Shown piece by piece: positions 53,110-63,300 of a stretch of 64,000 bases of DNA. The DNA comes from Helicobacter pylori oki112. Its GTDB lineage: Bacteria; Campylobacterota; Campylobacteria; Campylobacterales; Helicobacteraceae. Each line of letters begins with the position of its first letter. Position 1 is the stretch's first letter. The notes under the pieces are model-generated. The model did not search any database and was not told where the DNA came from. It worked only from the letters and a program-made list of their open reading frames with translations. The position numbers and the translations under genes are program-made. The DNA is taken from contig NZ_CP006821.1 of NCBI RefSeq assembly GCF_000600085.1, forward strand, positions 744,001 to 808,000, written 5' to 3'.

Positions 53110-55080
53110 ATGATAAAAAGCCAAAAAGAATATTTAGAAAGAATTGAATATTTAAACACCCTATCGCACCATTATTACAACCTTGATGAGTCAATCGTAA
53201 GCGATGCGATCTATGATGAACTTTACCAAGAATTAAAAGCTTATGAAGAAAAAAACCCTAATGACATTCAAGCTAATTCCCCTACCCAAAAAGTGGGGGC
53301 TACTACCACCAATCCGTTCAATAAAAACCCCCATTTAATGCGGATGTGGAGCTTAGATGATGTGTTCAATCAAAACGAATTGCAGGCGTGGTTGCAACGC
53401 ATTTTAAAAACCTACCCTAGCGCTTCGTTCGTGTGTTCGCCCAAACTTGATGGGGTTTCGCTCAATCTTTTGTATCAACATGGCAAGTTAGTGAAGGCGA
53501 CCACTAGGGGTAATGGCTTAGAAGGAGAGCTTGTTACCCACAACGCTAAACACATCGCTAATATCCCCCATTCTATCGCTTATAATGGAGAAATAGAAAT
53601 CAGAGGCGAAGTGATCATTTCTAAAAAGGATTTTGACGCTTTAAACAAAGAGCGCTTAAACGCTAATGAACCCCTATTCGCTAACCCTAGAAATGCCGCA
53701 TCAGGGAGTTTGAGGCAACTTGATAGCGAAATCACTAAAAAGCGTAAATTGCAATTCATTCCTTGGGGCGTGGGCAAGCATTCTTTAAATTTTTTAAGCT
53801 TTAAGGAGTGTTTGGATTTTATCGTCTCGCTGGGTTTTAATTCTATTCAATACTTAAGCCTAAACAAAAACCACCAAGAAATAGAAGACAATTACCACAC
53901 CCTGATTAGAGAAAGGGAGGGCTTTTTTGCCCTTTTAGACGGCATGGTGATCGTTGTGAATGAATTGGATATTCAAAAAGAGCTAGGCTACACGCAAAAA
54001 TCCCCTAAATTCGCTTGCGCTTATAAATTCCCGGCTTTAGAAAAACACACCAAAATCATAGGAGTCATTAACCAAGTGGGGCGCAGCGGGGCGATCACAC
54101 CGGTCGCTCTTTTAGAGCCTGTAGAAATTGCTGGAGCCATGATTACTAAAGCGACCTTACACAATTATTCTGAAATTGAAAAAAAGAATATCATGCTCAA
54201 TGATAGGGTTGTCGTCATTAGAAGTGGCGATGTGATCCCTAAAATCATCAAACCTTTAGAAACTTATAGAGACGGCTCACAACACAAAATTGAACGCCCC
54301 AAAGTTTGCCCTATATGCTCGCATGAGCTTTTATGCGAAGAGATTTTTACTTATTGTCAAAACCTTAATTGCCCGGCAAGGTTGAAAGAAAGCTTGATTC
54401 ATTTCGCTTCTAAGGACGCTTTAAACATTCAAGGCTTAGGCGATAAAGTCATAGAGCAACTTTTTGAAGAAAAACTCATTGTTAACGCTTTGGATTTGTA
54501 TGCTTTAAAATTAGAAGATTTAATGCGGCTAGAAAAATTCAAAATCAAAAAAGCTCAAAATCTATTAGACGCTATTCAAAAGAGCAAAAACTCTCCCTTA
54601 TGGCGTTTGATTAACGCTTTAGGGATTGAGCATATTGGTAAGGGAGCGAGTAAAACGCTGGCCAAATACGGCTTAAATGTGTTAGAAAAAAGCGAAGCCG
54701 AGTTTTTAGAAATGGAAGGCTTTGGGGTGGAAATGGCGCACTCTTTAGTCAATTTTTATGCGAGCAATCAGGAATTTATCCGATCGTTATTTGATTTGTT
54801 AAACCCTAAAAACAGCGATATGGCTGAAGAAAAGCAAAAAAGCTCTTCTGTTTTCAATAATAAAACGATTGTTTTAACCGGCACGCTTTCTAAACCACGG
54901 CAAGAATACGCTCAAACATTAGAAAATTTAGGGGCAAAAATTGCTTCAAGCGTGAGCGCTAAAACCGATTTTTTAATCGCTGGAGAAAACCCCGGCTCAA
55001 AACTCGCTCTAGCAAAAAAACATGGCGTGAGCGTTTTGAATGAAGAAGAATTGTTAAAGCGCCTTAAAGAATTGGATTAA
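53110..55080 (+). CDS. ligA: NAD-dependent DNA ligase
   Basis: Seals nicks in replication and repair. The 656-residue protein has the adenylation Lys in SPKLDGVSLNLLY (about residue 117) and GEIEIRGEVII. The OB-fold region is marked by GVINQVGRSGAITPVA. The four-Cys zinc finger is VCPICSHELLCEE...CQNLNCPARL, followed by the HhH domain (ALNIQGLGDKVIEQL) and the BRCT domain (TIVLTGTLSKPRQEY, about 580-656). Essential gene, full length. Confidence 0.98.
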   Translation: MIKSQKEYLERIEYLNTLSHHYYNLDESIVSDAIYDELYQELKAYEEKNPNDIQANSPTQKVGATTTNPFNKNPHLMRMWSLDDVFNQNELQAWLQRILKTYPSASFVCSPKLDGVSLNLLYQHGKLVKATTRGNGLEGELVTHNAKHIANIPHSIAYNGEIEIRGEVIISKKDFDALNKERLNANEPLFANPRNAASGSLRQLDSEITKKRKLQFIPWGVGKHSLNFLSFKECLDFIVSLGFNSIQYLSLNKNHQEIEDNYHTLIREREGFFALLDGMVIVVNELDIQKELGYTQKSPKFACAYKFPALEKHTKIIGVINQVGRSGAITPVALLEPVEIAGAMITKATLHNYSEIEKKNIMLNDRVVVIRSGDVIPKIIKPLETYRDGSQHKIERPKVCPICSHELLCEEIFTYCQNLNCPARLKESLIHFASKDALNIQGLGDKVIEQLFEEKLIVNALDLYALKLEDLMRLEKFKIKKAQNLLDAIQKSKNSPLWRLINALGIEHIGKGASKTLAKYGLNVLEKSEAEFLEMEGFGVEMAHSLVNFYASNQEFIRSLFDLLNPKNSDMAEEKQKSSSVFNNKTIVLTGTLSKPRQEYAQTLENLGAKIASSVSAKTDFLIAGENPGSKLALAKKHGVSVLNEEELLKRLKELD

Positions 55081-55167
55081 AATTAAAATCAAATATCCAG
55101 TTAAATTCTAAAGAAAAATTCCAATTTTCATTCTTAATGAATTTACTCACAAAATCCTATTTTATAG

Positions 55168-55173
55168 TAGAAT
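55168..55173 (+). promoter_or_regulatory. Possible -10 box of the small RHH-like gene
   Basis: TAGAAT 31 bases before the ATG at 55205; AAGGA at 55194-55198 is the ribosome site. Confidence 0.45.
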
Positions 55174-55204
55174 GCGAAAAATAAAGATACTTTAAGGAAC
55201 AATG

Positions 55205-55537
55205 ATGGAACACCATAAAGCACACACAACCATTCAGGCTTTACAAGCCAAACGCAAAAGGTTGCTAACCGAATTAGCCGAATTAGAAGCAGAAATAAAG
55301 GTGAGCAGCGAACGAAGGAGCAGTTTTAACATTTCGCTTTCGCCGAGTTTGTTAGCTGAAATAGAAGAGATAGAATACGAAGAAAAAACAAGCAAAGAGC
55401 GAAGAATCAATCACAGCGTTTTACTTTCGCCCAGTTTTATGGCTAAAGTGGATGAATACATGAAAGAGAAAGGTTTTCCTAACCGCTCGCTCCTCTTTGA
55501 AAAAGCGTTGGAATTTTACATGTTAAAACACCCATAA
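55205..55537 (+). CDS. Small RHH-like protein with internal duplication
   Basis: A 110-residue protein. It opens with a charged coiled-coil helix (IQALQAKRKRLLTELAELEAEI, about 10-31). A 29-residue unit is then repeated: ERRSSFNISLSPSLLAEIEEIE (36-57) and ERRINHSVLLSPSFMAKVDEYM (65-86). The end, GFPNRSLLFEKALEFYML, completes what looks like a ribbon-helix-helix (CopG/Arc type) domain: strand HSVLLS, helix PSFMAKVDEYMKEKG, helix NRSLLFEKALEFY. A DNA-binding role is therefore plausible. ATG at 55205 is preferred over 55202 for spacing (6 bases) to AAGGA. Position matches HP0614. Confidence 0.8.
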   Translation: MEHHKAHTTIQALQAKRKRLLTELAELEAEIKVSSERRSSFNISLSPSLLAEIEEIEYEEKTSKERRINHSVLLSPSFMAKVDEYMKEKGFPNRSLLFEKALEFYMLKHP

Positions 55538-55627
55538 AACCAATAACAGACAAAAACGAGAGGATATTTAGGGTTTTGATAATGAAAAATCAAAAGCTCC
55601 GTTTCTCTTTTAAGGTCTTTCTTATTT

Positions 55628-55654
55628 AAAGCCTTGGCTTTGTCTATTTTTTGG
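55628..55654 (+). terminator. Weak terminator after the RHH-like gene
   Basis: Inverted repeat AAAGC..GCTTT followed by TGTCTATTTTTT. Short stem with a tight loop, so modest confidence. Confidence 0.4.
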
Positions 55655-55781
55655 GGTTGGAACGCTTTTTAAAATCGTTTCACTCGCTTAGAGCGTATCT
55701 ATCAGTAACGCTTTTGGCTCGTTTTAACAAAGATCAGTTAATTTTTTAGTAACACTGCACTAAATAAAACCATCATTTGAA

Positions 55782-55787
55782 TATAAT
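55782..55787 (+). promoter_or_regulatory. -10 box of the ABC exporter genes
   Basis: TATAAT in GAATATAATAACC, 45 bases before the ATG at 55832; AAGGGG (55821-55826) is the ribosome site. Confidence 0.6.
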
Positions 55788-55831
55788 AACCTTAAATGGG
55801 ATTTTAAATCATTTCCATATAAGGGGATTTT

Positions 55832-56534
55832 ATGATTTCTAACATCAGCATACACCCAAAAACCATGTTTAAAAACGCTTTAAAATATACAAGATTTTTC
55901 ATTTAAAAGTCATACTAGTACAGCCATTATTGGCACAAATGGTGCTGGAAAATCAACGCTTATCAACACTATTCTAGGCATTAGATCAGACTATCATTTT
56001 AAAGCACAAAACAATAATATTCCATACCACGACAATGTTATACCACAACGCAAACAATTGGGAGTTGTCTCTAACCTATTCAACTACCCACCTGGATTAA
56101 ACGCAAACGACCTTTTTAAATTCTATCAATTTTTTCACAAAAACTGCACTCCAAATCTATTTGAAAAAAATCTTTTGAATAAAACCTACGAACACCTAAG
56201 CGATGGACAAAAACAGCGCTTAAAGATTGACTTAGCTCTTAGTCATCACCCCCAATTAATTATTATGGATGAACCAGAAACCAGTTTAGAGCAAAACGCT
56301 CTTATAAGACTATCAAATCTCATAAGCTTGCGCAACACCCAACAACTTACAAGTATCATCGCCACTCATGATCCTATTGTCTTAGATAGTTGCGAATGGG
56401 TATTGTTCCTTAAGAATGGCAACATTGCCAAATACGAACCTTTAGATTCCATATTAAAATCTGTAGCTAAAACTTTTAACTTTAAAGAAAAACCAACCAC
56501 AAAAGACTTATTAGCATTACTAAAGGATATTTAG
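55832..56534 (+). pseudogene. ABC transporter ATP-binding protein, frameshifted near the N-terminus
   Basis: The start (ATG at 55832 with AAGGGG) leads into MISNISIHPKTMFKNALKYT and then stops at TAA 55904-55906 after 24 codons. All ATPase motifs are in another frame: DFSFKSHTSTAII, Walker A GTNGAGKSTL (from 55932), signature LSDGQKQRL, Walker B PQLIIMDEPE and H-loop IIATHD. That frame is closed upstream by TAA at 55881 and has no ATG, GTG or TTG before the Walker A. Deleting one A at 55891/55892 would join T and DFSFKS and give about 234 residues. This is either a true one-base insertion mutation or a base-calling error. A TTG at 56058 gives a fragment lacking Walker A. Confidence 0.87.
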
Positions 56535-57289
56535 TGGGAGCAATTCTATCTATCCTAAAACTTGAAATCAAATCTTATCTCACCAATACAAGTGCGCTAT
56601 TTTGGACTTTTATTTATCCTATTTTAATGCTCCTATTACTAATTTTTGTTTTTTCAAAAAATACCACTGAAATTTTTTACTTTAATAACATTATAGGTCT
56701 AATGGGACTTCTTATTATTTCTAGTGCGATCTTTGGTCTCACACAAGCTATAACAAGCTCTAGATCGCATAATATATTCTTGTTCTACATGCTATCACCA
56801 GCAACTTTCAAACAAATAACTCTAGCATTAATCGCTTCAAGACTAATCGTTGTAATCCTATATGCTTTTATCTTTATTGTTCTCTCTTTTTATGCGCTCA
56901 ATATCATCACTATTCTTAATTTTAAAGCGCTTATTTTGGGGTTTGTTAGTGTTTTTTCAAGCGCATTGTTTTGTTTTTGCTTGGCAATTTTTGTAGCTAG
57001 AATTTTTCAAAACGAACAAAGCATCTTAGGATTTTGTAATATCATCAATCTCTATGCACTAATGTCTTGTAATGTTTTTGTTCCTTTAGAATACCTACCT
57101 AATATTGGTCAATTATTTATCAAAACATCTATTTTTTACTACCTTAATCAACTTCTAATCAAAGCTTTTCAAGGGATTGATACTATACTGGTTTTAGCAA
57201 CTTCAACATTTTTCATTATTGGTGGCATTATTTTATTTTTACTAAGCGCTAATCGCATGTTACTAACACCAAAAGAACGCATGCGTTAA
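56534..57289 (+). CDS. ABC-2 type transporter permease
   Basis: A 251-residue membrane protein with six hydrophobic segments (about 20-40, 55-75, 100-125, 130-155, 165-185, 215-240). It is the partner of the frameshifted ATPase; together they would form an ABC-2 exporter, substrate unknown. The GTG start shares its first G with the ATPase stop (TAGTG), so its translation depends on ribosomes arriving from the ATPase frame; the frameshift may reduce it. The C-terminus is basic (NRMLLTPKERMR). Codons look more AT-rich than the flanking genes. Matches HP0612 by position. Confidence 0.87.
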   Translation: MGAILSILKLEIKSYLTNTSALFWTFIYPILMLLLLIFVFSKNTTEIFYFNNIIGLMGLLIISSAIFGLTQAITSSRSHNIFLFYMLSPATFKQITLALIASRLIVVILYAFIFIVLSFYALNIITILNFKALILGFVSVFSSALFCFCLAIFVARIFQNEQSILGFCNIINLYALMSCNVFVPLEYLPNIGQLFIKTSIFYYLNQLLIKAFQGIDTILVLATSTFFIIGGIILFLLSANRMLLTPKERMR

Positions 57290-57324
57290 ATCCTTAATCC
57301 CACCATTGATTTATTTAATGGCTC

Positions 57325-57349
57325 AAAAAGGGGTAAGCCCCCACCCCTT
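57325..57349 (-). terminator. Terminator of faaA
   Basis: Minus strand: AAGGGGT (starting in the stop codon) GGGGGCTT ACCCCTT then TTT. A 7-base stem with an 8-base loop and a short T-run just past the gene. Confidence 0.7.
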
Positions 57350-60300
57350 AAAACGCTAAACGCATTCCAATATTTCCGGTGATGTTGATCATTTTGTAGT
57401 CCAATCCAAACCTAGCCCCCACCCCAGCATTCGCATAAAAACTTTTAAACAACCTCACTTCCCCGCCTGTAGTGATGCTCGCAAAGGTGTTATAAAGCTC
57501 GCCTTTTCTGTAACTCAAAGTGTTGTTACCAATGAAACGCACCAATTTATCCCCCATTGATCGCACCAATAAATCCCTACCAATGCCGCCAATCGCATAA
57601 AAATAAGAGTTTGTGTTAAAATAATGGCGGTTCTCCAAAGCAAAATCAATCGTTAAAACGGATTTTTTAGACGGATCCGCGTTCGCTTTAAACTGGTTAT
57701 AAAGCGCGTTATGCATCACCCCTTCTAAACCGGTCATGCCAATATAGTAATACCTTAAACCAATTTGAGGTTTTAAAATGATGCTTTTGTTTTTAAACAT
57801 GAAATCATACCCGTAATTAACTTTCGCGTTTGTCGTCCATGTGTTGTATTGATAAGACTGATTGATCATAGAGAGTAAAGTGTCTGCGGAACTGATTTGG
57901 GTTTTATTAGCCCCCCAAGTTTCATTAACGCTAAAGGTCAGCTCGCTCTTTTTAATGAAAGCCCTCGCATACAAGCCCACATCTACATTATCGGATTTAG
58001 AATTAGTGATGCGTTCATAAAACCCGCTATACCCATAAGCCGCATACCCTCCAACAATCACCCCCTTAATGAATCTGTCATAGCCCACATTGACACCATA
58101 GAGCGTTCCTGTGCCATTTTCCACAAAGCTCACGCCCCCAACGCCGGTTGCCCAAAGGTTGTTTTTTAATTTATCCCTTTGAGAGTATTTTAAAATCACA
58201 TCCATCGCGTTAGGGGTAGCGTCAGCAAATTTTTGGTTTTTAAGGCTGCTCAAGCGTTCGCTAAAATCCGTTGAGTCAAAGGAAGCGAAATTAGAAAGCT
58301 TGGCTAAACGGCCCATTTGTTGCGTGTAGGTGTTGAGCTGCAAAGCACCGGTGGAATTGTTTTTAAGATTGGGTTTAGAAAGCATGCCTAAAGCGCTGGT
58401 AATATCTTTCATTAAAGTAACAATGTGTTCAGTGGGATTGTCTTGCAAATAATAAGGAGCGAACAAGGGATTACCCCCCTTAGCCACAAAAAGCTCATTC
58501 AACCACAGAATGGAATTATTGCCCGCAGATTTGATCGCATTCAAACCAGCACTGCCTTGAATGTATTTAATGTAATACTCCAAACTAGGGGCATGAATAT
58601 CCATGGGCTTATCAGAGACGCTAACTTGAACTTTATCATAAAGGATAGATGAATACACCATTTGCCCTTGATTGTCTTTAAAGCTTACCACAAGACCCCC
58701 ATCTTTAATATTGACCGGTTGGTTGTCATAGCTTAGTGAATCGCCCTTTAATTGCATGCGTTTGCCGTTAAAATCAATGAGGGTGTAAAGCTTGAGATAA
58801 TCGCTCAAGCTCCCTCCAAGAATCGTTTGATTATCATAGCCATAAACCATGCGTTTAGCGTCTATAAGCGTGTAAGCGCCTTGTTTTTGAGTGTTAAAAT
58901 GGATTAAAGCCTGATTGTTGTAAGACATGATCGTAGAAGCACCCGTTACATTAATAATCGTTTGATGGGTGGGGTTATTAAGATTAAAGATTAATGACCC
59001 TTCGCTCTTAAAATTCCCCCCCACATCCAAACCATTTTCATTCGTGCTGAGAGCCGCTCCTTTTACCACATTGAGATTACCGCTAATATCAGCCCTATGA
59101 TTAGAATTATTGTTAAAAGCGTTATTCACGATCAAGTTGTTGGCTTTAAAAGTGGCGTTTGGCTCTAAATCCAAAGTCCCAATAGTCGTATTTTGCAAGA
59201 CTTGTGAAAAATCCACTAATCCATTAGCTTTAATGGTTCCTAAAAAAGCGAAGTTATTGGCATTCACTTCTAGCGTTTCATCGGTTGGGGTTGGCGCACT
59301 TGAAAAATGAGCTTTTTTCTCGCCCATGCAATTTAAGACATTCACGCAAATTTGACCTTTTTGAACGCTAATATCGTTTCGTGGTGCGTTAAGAATTAAA
59401 CCATTGGTAGCGTTTAAGGTATCTAATGAAATATTAGAAAAATCTTTAGATACAAAAGAAAGCCTGCCCTGATATTGCGTGAAATTAATCGTGTTTTTCC
59501 CGTTAAAGATAATAGACTTACCCGCTATAAAATTCAATTCCCCCCCTGTGGCGTTACTAAACGAGCTGTTATTCACAAACACATGGTTTTTAGCCACGAA
59601 ATTGAAATTCCCTTTTTGCCAAAGATTGTGCAAGCCCCTAGAGCCTAGTAAAGATCCCAAGCCAAATTGTTCCAATTCTTTTTGTAAAGATTTAGGGAGT
59701 ATGGATCCCAAACCTTGATGATAAACGCCTCCTAAGCCCTTATCAGCGATGATTTTATTAATCATTTGCCCTAGAACTTGATTGCTCATGATTTTATTCA
59801 CTACGCCTTCGCCCAATAAGTCATTTAACGCTTTTTCACCTATGCTAGAAATGGTGTTAGTCAGCTCTTCGCTGGGGTTAGTGATGCTATTTAAAGCGAT
59901 ATTCACTAACACGCTCAAATCCTGTGGGCCGAGCCAAGAAATGAGCTTATTGATTAGGGGGGCTTGATTGATCATTTGATTGAGAATATCCCCAAAAGTC
60001 GTTTTATCCAAGAAACTCTGTAATTCTTTGGCATCAGTGCTAGAGCCTATTTTATCCAGGGCTTGATTCAAACCTCCAGGCACAAAATTATTGGCAAAAG
60101 AACTCAAGCTTTGTTTGCCATACCAAGTATTGATGAAATTCTCTACATTTTCAATCCCTAAAGTTTTCACGATGAATTTTTCAAACCCTGAAGAATGGGC
60201 TTGGATTTGCTCTAAAAGCATTTGATCGATTTCTTTTCTTTTTATAGGATCTAGCGCGTTTAAAAGCCCGTTTTCACCAAAAACATCGCCCACCGTTTTA

Positions 60301-63300
60301 GAATTTAAAATTTCCATGATCGCGTTTTTAAAAGCGCTCACGCCTAAGAGGTTATTCACTTCAGTAGGGCTAAGCAATGAGCTTAAAGTCTTAGATCCCA
60401 AATCTTTAGGGATCATGTTGGCTAAATCTTTGGGGATAGCGTTATCATTCAAGCTCTCTTCATAAACAATATTAGAAAGCGCATTCGCTAAGCCTTTTTC
60501 TCCAAAAAGCTTTTCAATGCCACCTTGCCCTAGATAAGAAAAGATTTTATCAGTCCCTTGAGCGTCAATATTGGCTTGATTGAGCACCAAATTTGTCGTG
60601 CTTTCAAAAGACACATTCGCACTCCCTCCACTCCCCCAAGCGTTCCCGCTGCCGATGGTTCCGGTAATGTAAATGTTTTTAGCCTTAAAATTAGCGTTAA
60701 TATAGCCCAAATAAGGCGTGCTAGAATGGAGCAATTGCCCTAAATTAGTCTGTCTGAACATCTGGCAAGTGTTATCCCCAACCGCGCATGGCTCTTTATA
60801 GCCATCGCCTCCAAACCACACCACGCTATTCGTGTTCGTTTGCCCTTCTTTGATCGCTCCTATAACGAGATTGCCTTGAGAGAAATCATAATTAGCCATA
60901 TTGGAAAAACCATTGATAATACCCAATAAGCTCTTCCAATTTGCTTGGTTTAAAGCAATACCATATTTCTTTAAAATGTCAAAAAGAGTTTCAAAACCAT
61001 TCGGGCTATTGAGATTGAGATTGTCTAAAGCCCCTGAAGATAAAAGATTAGCCATTTTAGGCAAAAACTCCTTACCCAAACTGGCAATCGCATTCAAATC
61101 TTGCTTAGTGACAGCCTGATTATAAATGTGTAAGGCTTGTAATGGTTGGTTTTGTGCGTTATAAGTCCCAGGTGTTTCATTGTTTTGATTAAAGCCTTTG
61201 ATATTGCTCGTTAAATAATAAGTGCCGGCTTTATCGCTTGTGTAATTATAGGAATTCTCGGTTTCATTATAAGGGTTTTTTTGGTAATCATACAAGCTAG
61301 GAGCGAGATTAAACATTGCATTATTGGAAACGCCGTTTTGAGAGATCTGCACTTTTAAGCGGTTGTTATGCAAGGTTTCTGTAATCGTTTCAGTCGTATT
61401 GAGCGGGTTAGTGAAACTCCAAGAATGAATGCCGTTATTAAACGAGTAATCAGCCTTGTCAATCTGTATGCCATAAAAACGGATCTTTTCATAGCCGTTA
61501 TTCCCCATTAAACCCTGAATGTTTTGAGCTTGTAAAACATTATAAACTAAGGGCTTGTTTTTTGCATCAAACAAATTCACATTAGACAGATTCAAAACGC
61601 CTTGAGATCCAAAGCTGAAATTCCCGCTTGCATTAATAGATAGAGCGTTAGCGCCATTGCCTAAAAGGTTTAGAGCGCCATTTAAAAGAACGCTTTGAAA
61701 ATTCAGGGTGCTGTTGTTGCTTAAATCAAAAGAAGCGTCAGAATTAAAAGTCGCTAATTTAGTGAAAGAAATTTGAGAATGATTAGCGTAAAAATTCACA
61801 GGAGCGTTAAAAACGCTATCGCCATTGAAATTCAACAAGCTTGATCCGTTGAGGTTGAAATTCGTTTCCCCTTCCACTTTGAGAGCGTTAAAGCTCGCTT
61901 GGGAACTTTCAGCTAGATTCATCGTAGAGTTATTTTCAAAAGTGGAAGCGCCTTGGAAATTGATATGGATATTTTTAGCCCTTAAATTGAGTGTGGCTTG
62001 ATTGAAATTCGTATCCCCATTGAAATTAATAAGACGCACAGAGTTACCAAAATCAGGCGTTTTACCAAATAACGGGATGCCATAAAAGGTGACATTAGCG
62101 TTATTGAAATTCACTTGGTTGAAACTTAATTGAGCGTTAGGGTTCAAGTTCAAATAAGACACCCCGTTAAAAGCGGTTGTGCCGTTAAAATTCGCCACGC
62201 TGTTGTTGTAAAAAGAAAGGCTTGAAGCGTTTTCTAAAGTCGTTTGGGTTTGGCTACCCCCAATATTAATAGAGGCGTTTTGCTTGACTGAAAGCCTGGA
62301 ATGATTGAAAGTAACATTCCCATTCAATGAAGACTGATTCACATTTTTAGACACATCAATGACTATTTGAGAGTTATTGAAAATAATGTTATTAGCTTTC
62401 AAATCATAACGGATGCCCCCCCCTAAAATGGAATTAGAAAAAATCAAATCCGTATTTGCAACCATATTCACATACGATGAGCCGCTCTCAGTCGCTCCGT
62501 TAATATTGGTCCAGCCGCTAAAAGTGGTGTTTTCAAAAGCGATACGCCCTGAATTAAAATTAAAGCCTCCCCATGTGAAATCCCTAAAGTTAGAGTTTTT
62601 AATCTCCATAGAAAGCCTGGAATTAAAATTCGCCCATGAATGCTGACTCGCGCTGGTTTGTAAGCCCATAGCCACGGTTTGGAAATTCGTGTAATTTAAC
62701 CCGTCAGCGTTCAAGGTTTCATCAGCGTTAAAATCAATCGTCGCCCCACCGCCAGCGTTAGGGTTGCCGACATTAAAATTATTCGTTAAAAAGATATTAG
62801 TCGCGTTGAAATTGCCATGCAAATACAGCAAATTATTCTTACCAAACCAGATCGAGCCGCCATTGTCATTAGCCTTTTCTTGAGCGCTCCCTAAAAGCAA
62901 AGTCCCTACCACCGTAGCCCCAAAGTTCAGCGACCACGCAAAAGCGCTAGAGCCGATAAGGTCTTGATTTTTATAAGGCGCGATATAGCACACGCCAACA
63001 CACACAGGGGTTTTTCCTGGAATGAAATCAAATTGCTTCCTCACTTGATTCCAAATGTCTTTAGAATCAGCGTCTGTGTGGAAAGGCGAAGAATGGATAG
63101 TGAAATATTTATAAGTGATAGAGCCCGGATTAAAAGTCTCTTCAAAGACAAATTTTTGGCCGTTGCTTTGGGTGAATTGCACAAAATAAGTGTTTTTCTC
63201 CGTTCTTAATAAAGTCCCTCTCTCGCCACCATAATGGATCAAATTCCATAAATTTTTTGAAAAAACATTATCCGCCACAATTTCATTATTGTATTTAATG

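Larger units (their letters stand above)
55538..55831. other. Intergenic region upstream of the ABC exporter
   Basis: A 294-base region. It holds a short hairpin candidate (AAAGCCTTGGCTTT at 55628-55641 followed by TGTCTATTTTTT), which may terminate the RHH-like gene, and TATAAT at 55782-55787, a good -10 box 45 bases before the ABC ATPase ATG. No tRNA or small-RNA signature recognised. Confidence 0.55.

Noticed and set aside
55582..55629. Fifteen-codon frame MKNQKLRFSFKVFLI in the gap before the ABC genes, considered as a small type I toxin
   Set aside because: No ribosome site, no antisense promoter recognised, sequence unlike the AapA family. Too short to support.
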